From assembly GCA_045651865.1 (NCBI GenBank), contig JAZRTC010000139.1, positions 1-5,079 of the forward strand: DNA of 5,079 nt, written 5' to 3'. Shown one piece after another: positions 1 to 5,079 of the stretch (positions within the stretch are counted from its first letter, which is position 1; each line of letters begins with the position of its first letter). A model generated the notes under the pieces. The model made no database searches, was not told the origin of the DNA, and was given only the letters and a program-made list of their open reading frames with translations. Position numbers and translations under genes: made by a program. This DNA comes from RGIG1959 sp045651865. GTDB lineage: Bacteria; Bacillota; Clostridia; Oscillospirales; Acutalibacteraceae.

Positions 1-70
1 CCCCACTCCGTTTTGACAGACTCGTTCTTTCAAGATCGGACAGCAATTTTCCCGATCCCCATGGCAAGCG
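1..70. other. Left-edge intergenic or gene-end segment, no supportable gene
   Basis: No start codon with a ribosome-binding site is visible here. The segment may contain the last codons of a plus-strand gene lying to the left: a TGA at 14-16 closes one frame, and a strong plus-strand terminator follows at 71-107. The other two plus frames are open, so this is only a guess. A weak 6-bp inverted repeat (GATCGG 34-39 with CCGATC 52-57) has a 12-base loop and no T-tract, so it is probably not functional by itself. Confidence 0.3.
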
Positions 71-107
71 AAATACCCCGACCGAATCGGTCGGGGTATT
101 TTTATTT
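71..107 (+). terminator. Rho-independent terminator of an unseen upstream gene
   Basis: A near-perfect inverted repeat pairs 71-84 (AAATACCCCGACCG) with 88-101 around a 3-base loop. It is followed on the plus strand by a T-rich run (TATTTTTATTT). The T-tract lies only on the plus side, so it terminates transcription entering from the left edge. The next gene's promoter begins right after it, which insulates that gene from read-through. Confidence 0.85.
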
Positions 108-134
108 GCGTTTTTCAACCTGCCGTGTTATACT
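106..134 (+). promoter_or_regulatory. Sigma-A promoter with extended -10 for the LOG-family gene
   Basis: The -10 hexamer is TATACT at 129-134, preceded by TG at 126-127, which gives the extended -10 form TGTTATACT. A weak -35 (TTGCGT, 106-111) lies exactly 17 bases upstream. The extended TG may compensate for the poor -35. Transcription would start near 141, leaving a leader of roughly 20 bases before the ATG at 163. The assignment is by consensus match only. Confidence 0.65.
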
Positions 135-148
135 GAGAAAAAACGAAT

Positions 149-153
149 GGAGA
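149..153 (+). promoter_or_regulatory. Ribosome-binding site fixing the LOG-family start
   Basis: GGAGA ends 9 bases before the ATG at 163. This favours 163 over the longer open frame, which runs upstream through the terminator and promoter and so cannot all be coding. Confidence 0.75.
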
Positions 154-162
154 CTCCACACT

Positions 163-744
163 ATGAACATCTGCGTTTACGGGGCGGCATCGCCGTCCAT
201 TGCCCCTGTCTTTATTGAACGCGGCGAAGCGCTCGGCCACGCGCTCGCCCAGCGCGGTCACACCCTTGTATTCGGCGCAGGTGCGCTGGGACTGATGGGC
301 GCGGTCGCACGCGGTGTGCAGGCACAGAGCGGTCACATCATCGGGGTCGTGCCACGCTTTTTTGAACATGACGCGGCAGAAACGCTGTTCACCGCCTGCG
401 ACGACTACATCCGCACCGACACCATGCGCGAGCGCAAGCTCATTATGGAAGAAAAGGCAGATGCCTTTATCATCACGCCGGGCGGCATCGGCACCTTTGA
501 GGAATTTCTGGAGATCCTCACCCTGCGTCAGCTGTGCCGCCACGAAAAACCCATCGCCATCTTTAATGTCGACGGCTATTACAATACGCTTCTGGCATTT
601 CTCCAAGAAGCGATTGACAAAGGCTTTCTCAAAGCCACCTGCCTGTCGCTGTTCTGCGTCAGTGAGGACGCCGACGAGTTACTGACCTATCTGGAACACG
701 CACCGTCAGCAAGCGGCACCGTACAGGATTACAAAGAAGGTTGA
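163..744 (+). CDS. LOG-family Rossmann-fold protein (TIGR00730-type, putative nucleotide phosphoribohydrolase)
   Basis: This 193-residue cytoplasmic protein belongs to the LOG / "lysine decarboxylase-like" family. Characterised members cleave the N-glycosidic bond of nucleoside 5'-monophosphates, including cytokinin ribotides, releasing a free base and ribose 5-phosphate. Visible signatures are the N-terminal beta strand and loop MNICVYGAAS (1-10), the glycine-rich FGAGALGLMGAVARG (37-51), the MRERK segment (88-92) and the family hallmark PGGIGTFEE (106-114) with the catalytic-type glutamate. The length matches the usual 180-200 residues. The upstream extension of the open frame to position 13 crosses a terminator and promoter, so the start is placed at 163, behind GGAGA. 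The gene stands alone with its own promoter and is convergent with degV. The physiological substrate cannot be read from the sequence. These proteins were historically mis-annotated as lysine decarboxylases; there is no PLP-enzyme motif here. Confidence 0.9.
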   Translation: MNICVYGAASPSIAPVFIERGEALGHALAQRGHTLVFGAGALGLMGAVARGVQAQSGHIIGVVPRFFEHDAAETLFTACDDYIRTDTMRERKLIMEEKADAFIITPGGIGTFEEFLEILTLRQLCRHEKPIAIFNVDGYYNTLLAFLQEAIDKGFLKATCLSLFCVSEDADELLTYLEHAPSASGTVQDYKEG

Positions 745-753
745 TTGACACAA

Positions 754-791
754 AAAAGGTCTGCGAAAGCGTTGCTTTTCGCAGACCTTTT
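754..791. terminator. Bidirectional terminator between convergent LOG and degV genes
   Basis: A 15-bp stem pairs 754-768 with 777-791 (core GGTCTGCGAAA / TTTCGCAGACC) around an 8-base loop. It is flanked by A-rich sequence on the left and T-rich sequence on the right, so it supplies a U-tract on both strands. It begins 9 bases after the LOG stop codon and ends 10 bases from the degV stop codon, which fits a shared terminator for the two convergent genes. Confidence 0.88.
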
Positions 792-801
792 CTCTGTTAT
801 G

Positions 802-1647
802 TTAAAACGCAACGACGACACCGTTTTTGGCGGCATACATCGCCGAGAGGGCATTTGCTTTGACAATCTCAATGCGACGCAGTGCGGGACATTGATCGAG
901 CAGTTGTTCCTTGAGCGACAACGCGCGCGCCTCGTTTTCCACATGGGTAAGCACCAAGGTGAGCGACTGTTTCGCGCGATCGGCTGTCTGTGCGGCGACC
1001 TCCTCCACAAGTGCCGCGAGTGCCTTTTGCGCGCCGCGGAGCTTTTTAAGCGCCGTGACCTCACCGTGATCGTTGTCGCTCATCAGCGGCACGAGGTTGA
1101 GCGCTGATGCCATCATCCCCGCCACCTTTTTGATGCGGCCGTTTTTGATAAAATTCGACAGATCCTCCACCACAAACAGCGTGCGCATCGTGGCGATAAA
1201 CGATTCCGCGCGTTCCACGATGTTCTCAAACGGTGAACCTTCCTTGATCATCTCATGCAACAGCAGTGCAATGCGGGTCTCGCCCGCGGCGGCACTCTCG
1301 GAATCAAACACATGGATCTTTTTCTCGGGATGCTCCTCAAGAACCATATCCTTTGCCATACACGCCGCCTGATACGAACCGCTCAGATGCGACGACAAGG
1401 TGATGACCATTGATTCTTCCGCTTCCATCATAAGCGATGCGTACGCCTCGGGAGACGGGCATGCCGAAGTCGCGCAATCCTTCACGGATGCCATGTGCGA
1501 CAGCATTGCCGCAATATCCACCGTACCGTCATCCACATAATCGGTGCCGTCCACCCGCACGATCAGCGGCGCGGTCTTCAGTCCCGTTTCGTCCTTCATC
1601 CACTCGGACAGATCACAGCAGCTGTCCGCAATCAGTTGAATCGCCAT
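802..1647 (-). CDS. DegV family protein (fatty-acid-binding, FakB-like)
   Basis: This 281-residue protein has typical DegV/EDD-fold length. In Bacillota, characterised members (FakB) bind a fatty acid and present it to the kinase FakA to make acyl-phosphate for phospholipid synthesis. Visible signatures are the N-terminal IADSCCDLS (6-14), TSACPSP (60-66), the fatty-acid-headgroup loop LSSHLSGSYQAA (84-95), HVFDSESAAAGE (112-123) and LSNFIKNGRIKK (163-174). The usual C-terminal xHxGPG-like motif is not evident; the corresponding tail reads NALSAMYAAKNGVVVAF (265-281), so a subfamily difference is likely. The start at 1647 has a GGAGGT site (1653-1658) 5 bases upstream. A longer reading to 1710 would run through the promoter's -10 box. 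No fakA-like gene is next to it, and it appears to be transcribed alone. Family membership is firm, but the bound lipid is unknown. Confidence 0.92.
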   Translation of the reverse strand: MAIQLIADSCCDLSEWMKDETGLKTAPLIVRVDGTDYVDDGTVDIAAMLSHMASVKDCATSACPSPEAYASLMMEAEESMVITLSSHLSGSYQAACMAKDMVLEEHPEKKIHVFDSESAAAGETRIALLLHEMIKEGSPFENIVERAESFIATMRTLFVVEDLSNFIKNGRIKKVAGMMASALNLVPLMSDNDHGEVTALKKLRGAQKALAALVEEVAAQTADRAKQSLTLVLTHVENEARALSLKEQLLDQCPALRRIEIVKANALSAMYAAKNGVVVAF

Positions 1648-1652
1648 AAGAC

Positions 1653-1658
1653 ACCTCC
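1653..1658 (-). promoter_or_regulatory. Ribosome-binding site of degV
   Basis: Read on the minus strand this is a perfect GGAGGT, 5 bases before the ATG at 1647. It decides the start against the longer in-frame ATG at 1710, which has no comparable site. Confidence 0.8.
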
Positions 1659-1693
1659 GTTTAAGGTTAACCGAACATCTTGTTTTCAATACT

Positions 1694-1722
1694 ATTATAC
1701 TGCGGAACAATTCATTTGTAAA
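1694..1722 (-). promoter_or_regulatory. Strong sigma-A promoter of degV
   Basis: On the minus strand TTTACA (1717-1722) and a perfect TATAAT (1694-1699) are separated by exactly 17 bases. Transcription would begin near 1687, giving a leader of about 40 bases. This makes degV independent of the operon upstream, whose terminator lies at 1799-1829. The leader contains the palindrome GGTTAACC (1665-1672), but no regulator can be assigned to it. Confidence 0.82.
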
Positions 1723-1798
1723 GGGATATTTTTGTCCGTAATTTGATTATATTCGGGATTTCACTGTCGAAATGCGGCGCGTAACCCTCTGCTAAAAT

Positions 1799-1829
1799 AA
1801 AAGACGCACCCGATACGGGTGCGTCTTTT
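1799..1829 (-). terminator. Terminator of the glycosyltransferase operon
   Basis: A perfect 14-bp stem pairs 1799-1812 with 1816-1829 around a 3-base loop (core GACGCACCCG / CGGGTGCGTC). On the minus strand it is followed by TTTTATTTT. It begins 3 bases past the stop codon of the acidic-protein gene and separates that operon from the degV promoter. The remaining spacer between it and the degV promoter (1723-1798) shows no other structure that I can support. Confidence 0.88.
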
Positions 1830-1832
1830 CCG

Positions 1833-2153
1833 TTATTTCAACAATTTCATAACCTGCGCGATATAAAATTCCACCGCGAAGCGCTCGTCGAGAAGCTGCT
1901 CATAGTCCTCAAGGACTTCGCCTTCATACGCGGCAGGATCGCCGAACTCCTCCTCAAACTCCTCGATGGCATCCACCGTATCGTCGAGGTCGTTCTGCAT
2001 ATCCTCAAGTTCTTCTTCCAGTTCCTCACTGTCCATCGCACGGTAATCGGCGATCGGAAACGGCATCTGCACCGTTTCGCCGTCCCGATGCTGACGGGTC
2101 GCCGTGATCACATCGCGCTCACCCTGAAAATCCACTTCAATGATATCGCCCAT
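1833..2153 (-). CDS. Small, highly acidic protein of unknown function
   Basis: I do not recognise this 106-residue protein. It has about 34 Asp/Glu against 7 Lys/Arg, so it is strongly acidic, and it shows no signal peptide, membrane segment or cysteine. Residues 1-33 look beta-rich (IIEVDF, then DVITATR and ETVQMPF). Residues 41-70 are a Glu/Asp-dense helix, possibly a short coiled coil (MDSEELEEELEDMQNDLDD). A second helical part lies near 78-106 and ends in the only basic patch, KLLK. The start is set at 2153 because GGAGG (2163-2167) is 9 bases away. An in-frame ATG at 2162 directly abuts that GGAGG and is too close to be used. It is the last gene of the operon, 19 bases after the DUF2079 gene's stop, and is followed at once by a terminator. 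It is cytoplasmic by appearance. An accessory role to the upstream membrane enzymes is possible but rests only on position. Confidence 0.8.
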   Translation of the reverse strand: MGDIIEVDFQGERDVITATRQHRDGETVQMPFPIADYRAMDSEELEEELEDMQNDLDDTVDAIEEFEEEFGDPAAYEGEVLEDYEQLLDERFAVEFYIAQVMKLLK

Positions 2154-2162
2154 GGTTAACAT

Positions 2163-2167
2163 CCTCC
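2163..2167 (-). promoter_or_regulatory. Ribosome-binding site deciding the start of the acidic protein
   Basis: GGAGG on the minus strand sits between the DUF2079 stop codon and this gene. Its spacing is 9 bases to the ATG at 2153 and 0 bases to the ATG at 2162, so the inner ATG is the likely start. Confidence 0.75.
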
Positions 2168-2172
2168 GAAGA

Positions 2173-4011
2173 TTATTTCACATAGTGCGGATTTTTGTAA
2201 ATGTCAATATACCCGTCGGTGGCATACAGCTCAAATCCGCGCGAGGTCATTTCCTTGATATCGGAATCGTAATTCTTTGCCACATAAAATTCCAGCTTTG
2301 CCGCCATCTCGTCCGAACGGGGATCGAGATACAACTGCAAATAATCGTACATCACAGGCATTACATCGCCCTCAACGCCGATATACGCCTCTTTATCCGT
2401 GATCGTGTTGTGGATAAACGCGATGGAGCTGTGGAATTTCTCGCGGTTGTTCATATAGCCATCGATATAGCTTGTGTTGCGGGCAATCACGCGCGGCACC
2501 GTCAACGAGGTGCACAGCAGCACCGCCGCCAACAACAGCGCATTGCGCCGTCTTCTGCGGAGCTTGCTCAGCACCAGCAGTGTGCACGCAATCACAAGCG
2601 CCGCCGAGCCGTAAGTGTACTGAAAATCAATATCGTACTGATACGGCCAGTTGGACATCAGGTTGACAAGGAGCATCGGCGCCATCAGCAACAACACCGA
2701 AATATTCTTGCTCAAAAACGGTGTGAACAGCACCGGCAGGAACATCCAGAGCAAAAACTCGACCTTTTCCTGCGTGAAAATCTGCGAGAGCGTGTAGCCG
2801 AAGTCCAGCAGCGTGATCTTCACAATGCTGCCGACACCCGCCTGACCGTCCAGCTCAAAGTTGGAATAGCGGTAGCCGAACTGCATCCCATCCTCTGCGC
2901 CGCAGACCGTGATCATCCACATGGCAAATGCGAAATACGCAAATGCCAGCACCACCGTAGCCGTGCCGTGCTTGATCAGCTTTTCATGGAACAGCATAAA
3001 CAGTCCGATCGCAATCAGATAAATCGCGGCATCCTCCTTGACCGAGCACAGCAGCAAACCGCTGATGTAGAACGGGATCCATTGGCGTTTGAGCATAAAA
3101 TACACCGCAAACAGCACACAGACCGACAGAAATTTGTTCTCATGGAAATCCAGATACAGGCCGTAGGACATTGACGGGAACAGCAGGTACAGCGCACTTG
3201 CCAGAATGGTCTGCTTCGGCGAGAAACCGAGGTGCTTGACAATCCCGTACACAGCAAACACACCCAGTCCCACAAACAGCGTCTGCATCACGCAGAGATA
3301 CGCAGGAGAGGAAAACAGCAGATAACCGGGGTAAAGCACATAGAAAAACGGCGAAAAATGCACTGCGAAGTGCGACAGCACCTCACCGCGTTCCACCGTT
3401 GTAAACGGCAGACCGGTTTCCTTCATATACCCGAACATCTGCGCAAAAATACCGAAGTCAAAGGTGTTATAGGTGAAGGAATAGTAGCGGCAAACACCCA
3501 TCAGCGACATATATCCCGTGAACAGCACAAAGAGTCCGACTGTCACCGACAGCGCCGCGGGATACCCCATTTTCAACAGGGAAAACGGGCGGTCAAACCG
3601 CTTGCAGATCCACACGCACACCAGATAGCACAACAACGCCGCCGCCATACCGATATAGATATTGCGGTCGCCGCCCTTTTGCAATGTACAGCAGAAGTTG
3701 GTCACGCCGATCACCAGTGCCACCGGCAATACCCGCTCCGCTTTGACAAACGCACACAGCACGATCAGCGACATCGTGACCAGCGCGATCAATGCCAGAA
3801 ACATCGGTACAACGATGACTTCCAGATATTCGCGCTCGGTATAGCTTGTCGGTGCGTTGCGGACAAACTGCGCCGTCACAAAACAGAAGGATGCAAAGAA
3901 TGCCGCAATCAGATTCGGGATACAATACGGCTTATTCTGATCCCCGAGCGTACGGCAGGCTTTGTGATACAGCTCACAAAGCTGTGTCCATTTTTCTTTC
4001 ACTACATTCAT
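2173..4011 (-). CDS. DUF2079 polytopic membrane protein, putative GT-C-type glycosyltransferase
   Basis: This 612-residue integral membrane protein has many hydrophobic segments, for example about 31-50, 64-89, 94-110, 118-136, 150-172, 219-233, 237-258, 267-280, 293-307, 311-323, 327-341, 350-370, 420-433, 436-452, 466-482 and 489-505. The DUF2079 core is recognisable from the Tyr-rich loop with NTFDFGIFAQMF (182-193), followed by HFAVHFSPFFYVLYPGY (214-230), DFHENKF (288-294) and SVKEDAAIY (323-331). The family has a GT-C-like topology. An acidic residue in the first outer loop, here Asp185, is the natural candidate for catalysis, but the family is poorly characterised and this is inference. 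Four extra membrane segments precede the core (residues 31-136). The C-terminal 105 residues (about 508-612) look soluble and probably face outward. The start at 4011 overlaps the GT2 stop as ATGA and has GAGGAG (4020-4025) 8 bases upstream. It probably uses the lipid-linked sugar made by its operon partner. A transporter role is the alternative. Confidence 0.82.
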   Translation of the reverse strand: MNVVKEKWTQLCELYHKACRTLGDQNKPYCIPNLIAAFFASFCFVTAQFVRNAPTSYTEREYLEVIVVPMFLALIALVTMSLIVLCAFVKAERVLPVALVIGVTNFCCTLQKGGDRNIYIGMAAALLCYLVCVWICKRFDRPFSLLKMGYPAALSVTVGLFVLFTGYMSLMGVCRYYSFTYNTFDFGIFAQMFGYMKETGLPFTTVERGEVLSHFAVHFSPFFYVLYPGYLLFSSPAYLCVMQTLFVGLGVFAVYGIVKHLGFSPKQTILASALYLLFPSMSYGLYLDFHENKFLSVCVLFAVYFMLKRQWIPFYISGLLLCSVKEDAAIYLIAIGLFMLFHEKLIKHGTATVVLAFAYFAFAMWMITVCGAEDGMQFGYRYSNFELDGQAGVGSIVKITLLDFGYTLSQIFTQEKVEFLLWMFLPVLFTPFLSKNISVLLLMAPMLLVNLMSNWPYQYDIDFQYTYGSAALVIACTLLVLSKLRRRRRNALLLAAVLLCTSLTVPRVIARNTSYIDGYMNNREKFHSSIAFIHNTITDKEAYIGVEGDVMPVMYDYLQLYLDPRSDEMAAKLEFYVAKNYDSDIKEMTSRGFELYATDGYIDIYKNPHYVK

Positions 4012-4958
4012 ACATCCTTCTCCTCTTTACGGTTGGTCTCCCGCACAATAAACTTCGGGCGACCCTTGCTTTCCAGATAGATACGCGCAATGTACTGTCC
4101 CAGCACACCGACGCAGAACAGCTGTACACCGCCGATAAAGGTGATCAGGCACGCGGTGGATGCCCAGCCTGTGACGGGATCGCCGAAGATCAGACGACGC
4201 AGGAAGAAGAAGATCGTCACACCGAACGCCAGCGCACAGAAGAACAACCCCGCCCACGACGAAATGTTCAGCGGTGCGGACGAGAAATTGATGATACCGT
4301 CAAGCGAGTATTTAAACAGCTTCCAGAACGACCACTTGGTCTGTCCCGCGGCACGCTCGATGTTCTCATACGGCAGCCACTTGGTGCGGTAGCCGACCCA
4401 ACCGAAAATACCCTTGGAGAAGCGGTTGTATTCCCCCATGCCCACGATGGCATCCACCATCGGGCGGCACATCATGCGGAAATCGCGTGCGCCGTCCTTG
4501 ATGTCAGCATCCGAGATTTTATTGATAATTTTGTAGAACATCCGCGCGAAAAATGAGCGGATGGGCGGCTCGCCTTTGCGCGTTTCGCGGCAGGTCGCCA
4601 CCGAATCGTAGCCTTCGTTTTTCACCGCGTTGTACATATCGGGCAAAAGCGACGGCGGATCTTGCAAATCGGCATCCATAATGACGCAGTAGTCGCCCTT
4701 TGCGTGGCAAAGACCTGCATAAATGCCCGCTTCCTTGCCGAAGTTGCGCGAGAAGGAGACATATTTTACGCGTGCATCCTTCGCGGCAAGCTCGCGCATG
4801 ATCAGGATGGTGTTGTCCTTTGAGCCGTCATCCACAAGCACAAACTCAAAATCGGCATCGATCGGGTCGATCCATTTGATCGTCTCTTCATAAAAAAGCG
4901 GTAAGACCTCCTGCTCGTTGTAGCAGGGAACAATAATGGAAATAAGATCTCTTGCCAT
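4008..4958 (-). CDS. Family 2 glycosyltransferase, polyprenyl-phosphate sugar transferase (GtrB/DPM1-like)
   Basis: This 316-residue enzyme has an N-terminal GT-A domain and two C-terminal membrane segments, matching the usual 310-330 residues of GtrB/CsbB/YkcC-type proteins. Known members transfer glucose or a related sugar from UDP-sugar or another nucleotide-sugar donor to undecaprenyl phosphate at the inner leaflet. Visible motifs are VPCYNE (10-15), VDDGSKDNT (42-50), the metal-binding DADLQDPP (95-102, Asp95 and Asp97), ARDFRMM (157-163) and GQTKWS (205-210) before the membrane part. The membrane spans are about 232-255 and 264-288. The tail GQYIARIYLESKGRPKF (287-303) is classic for the subfamily. 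The ATG at 4958 is preferred because AAGGA (4969-4973) is 10 bases away; an in-frame GTG at 4967 is only 1 base from it. It is the first gene of the operon and its stop overlaps the DUF2079 start by 4 bases. The donor sugar cannot be read from sequence. Confidence 0.93.
   Translation of the reverse strand: MARDLISIIVPCYNEQEVLPLFYEETIKWIDPIDADFEFVLVDDGSKDNTILIMRELAAKDARVKYVSFSRNFGKEAGIYAGLCHAKGDYCVIMDADLQDPPSLLPDMYNAVKNEGYDSVATCRETRKGEPPIRSFFARMFYKIINKISDADIKDGARDFRMMCRPMVDAIVGMGEYNRFSKGIFGWVGYRTKWLPYENIERAAGQTKWSFWKLFKYSLDGIINFSSAPLNISSWAGLFFCALAFGVTIFFFLRRLIFGDPVTGWASTACLITFIGGVQLFCVGVLGQYIARIYLESKGRPKFIVRETNRKEEKDV
4020..4025 (-). promoter_or_regulatory. Ribosome-binding site of the DUF2079 gene, inside the GT2 coding end
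   Basis: GAGGAG on the minus strand lies within the last codons of the GT2 gene, 8 bases before the ATG at 4011. Together with the ATGA overlap (4008-4011) it points to translational coupling of the two membrane enzymes. Confidence 0.7.
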
Positions 4959-4968
4959 TGACTGCACA

Positions 4969-4973
4969 TCCTT
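4969..4973 (-). promoter_or_regulatory. Ribosome-binding site deciding the GT2 start
   Basis: AAGGA on the minus strand is 10 bases from the ATG at 4958 and 1 base from the in-frame GTG at 4967. The spacing supports the ATG. An ATG at 4967-4969 is out of frame and is not used for this protein. Confidence 0.6.
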
Positions 4974-5008
4974 TTTGATTGATTTGGAACTTACGCCAAC
5001 GCCGTCAC

Positions 5009-5038
5009 ATTTTATCTAAAGTATATATGTATTGTCAA
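5009..5038 (-). promoter_or_regulatory. Sigma-A promoter of the glycosyltransferase operon
   Basis: On the minus strand a perfect -35 TTGACA (5033-5038) is followed after 18 bases by TAAAAT (5009-5014), which matches the -10 consensus at 5 of 6 positions. GATAAA with a 16-base spacer is an alternative overlapping -10. The spacer is AT-rich (ATACATATATACT). Transcription would begin near 5002, leaving a leader of about 45 bases before the ATG at 4958. The -35 abuts the repeat-like element at the right edge. Confidence 0.75.
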
Positions 5039-5079
5039 GGGGGAGGACGCACACTCCCTCCGTCAAAACCTGCGGTTTT
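5039..5079. repeat. Possible start of a dispersed palindromic intergenic repeat, cut by the window edge
   Basis: The segment has two nested symmetries. GGGAG (5041-5045) can pair with CTCCC (5054-5058), and AAAACC (5065-5070) pairs perfectly with GGTTTT (5074-5079) around TGC. The phrase CTCCCTCCGTC followed by a small variable hairpin resembles, from memory, a short interspersed repeat common between genes of gut Oscillospiraceae, whose full form continues with a CACCTCCCTC-like arm. Only one copy is present here and it is truncated, so repeat status cannot be shown from this window. Alternatively it could be part of a terminator for a gene to the right. Confidence 0.45.

Noticed and set aside
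1..20. Similarity of the left edge (GTTTTGAC) to the reverse complement of the right-edge repeat
   Set aside because: Only about seven or eight bases match, with no extension on either side, which is expected by chance.
13..162. N-terminal extension of the LOG-family protein in the same frame
   Set aside because: It spans a strong terminator and an extended -10 promoter. The family N-terminus begins at the ATG at 163, which has its own ribosome-binding site.
115..606. Minus-strand open frame of 163 codons opposite the LOG gene
   Set aside because: It lacks recognisable domain content and is fully contained opposite a gene with clear family motifs.
1665..1672. Palindrome GGTTAACC in the degV leader as an operator, with GGTTAAC again near 2154-2160
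   Set aside because: Eight bases is short, it matches no regulator site I can name, and the second occurrence is incomplete and falls over a start codon.
1647..1687. Riboswitch or structured leader upstream of degV
   Set aside because: The leader is only about 40 bases and shows no paired elements beyond the short palindrome, too small for a known riboswitch class.
2140..3174. Long plus-strand open frame of 344 codons opposite the DUF2079 gene
   Set aside because: Its product is rich in His, Gln and Arg, typical of the antisense of hydrophobic codons. It has no family signature and lies wholly opposite a well-supported gene and part of its neighbour.
3232..4080. Plus-strand open frame of 282 codons opposite the DUF2079 and GT2 genes
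   Set aside because: It has the same His/Arg/Gln-rich shadow composition, no plausible domain, and crosses the junction of two real genes on the other strand.

Overview
The window looks like chromosomal DNA from a gut-type Clostridia (Bacillota), most plausibly Oscillospiraceae/Ruminococcaceae-like. The coding DNA is moderately GC-rich and the spacers are AT-rich. The promoters are housekeeping sigma-A type, Shine-Dalgarno (SD) sites are strong (GGAGG variants), and the simple hairpin-plus-T-tract terminators are typical of the phylum. The assignment is an inference from style and protein families; there is no rRNA or other taxonomic marker.

Layout: positions 1-70 hold no supportable gene. 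A strong terminator (71-107) closes an unseen upstream transcription unit. A plus-strand gene for a LOG-family (TIGR00730-type) Rossmann protein follows from its own promoter (163-744). It is convergent with a minus-strand DegV-family fatty-acid-binding protein gene (802-1647), and the two share a bidirectional terminator (754-791). Upstream of degV on the same minus strand is a three-gene operon read from right to left. It contains a membrane-anchored family 2 glycosyltransferase of the polyprenyl-phosphate type (4008-4958), a large DUF2079 polytopic membrane protein with a GT-C-like layout (2173-4011), and a very acidic 106-residue protein of unknown function (1833-2153). The operon starts at a TTGACA promoter (5009-5038) and ends at a terminator (1799-1829).

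How the genes may work together: the GT2 enzyme probably moves a sugar from a nucleotide donor to undecaprenyl phosphate on the cytoplasmic face. The DUF2079 protein is a plausible GT-C-type transferase that uses the lipid-linked sugar on the outer face. The two are joined by an ATGA stop/start overlap, so they are probably made together. The acidic protein follows the membrane gene by 19 bases and could be an accessory factor, but nothing in it reveals a function. The LOG and DegV genes are separate single-gene units with general housekeeping-type roles.

The right edge (about 5039-5079) carries a palindromic GC-rich sequence resembling the start of a dispersed intergenic repeat seen in gut Clostridia; it is cut by the window end. 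No mobile element, CRISPR array, tRNA, rRNA or riboswitch is visible. The most unusual item is the GT2/DUF2079/acidic-protein operon. It is a candidate for a surface-glycosylation module, not a proven new system.
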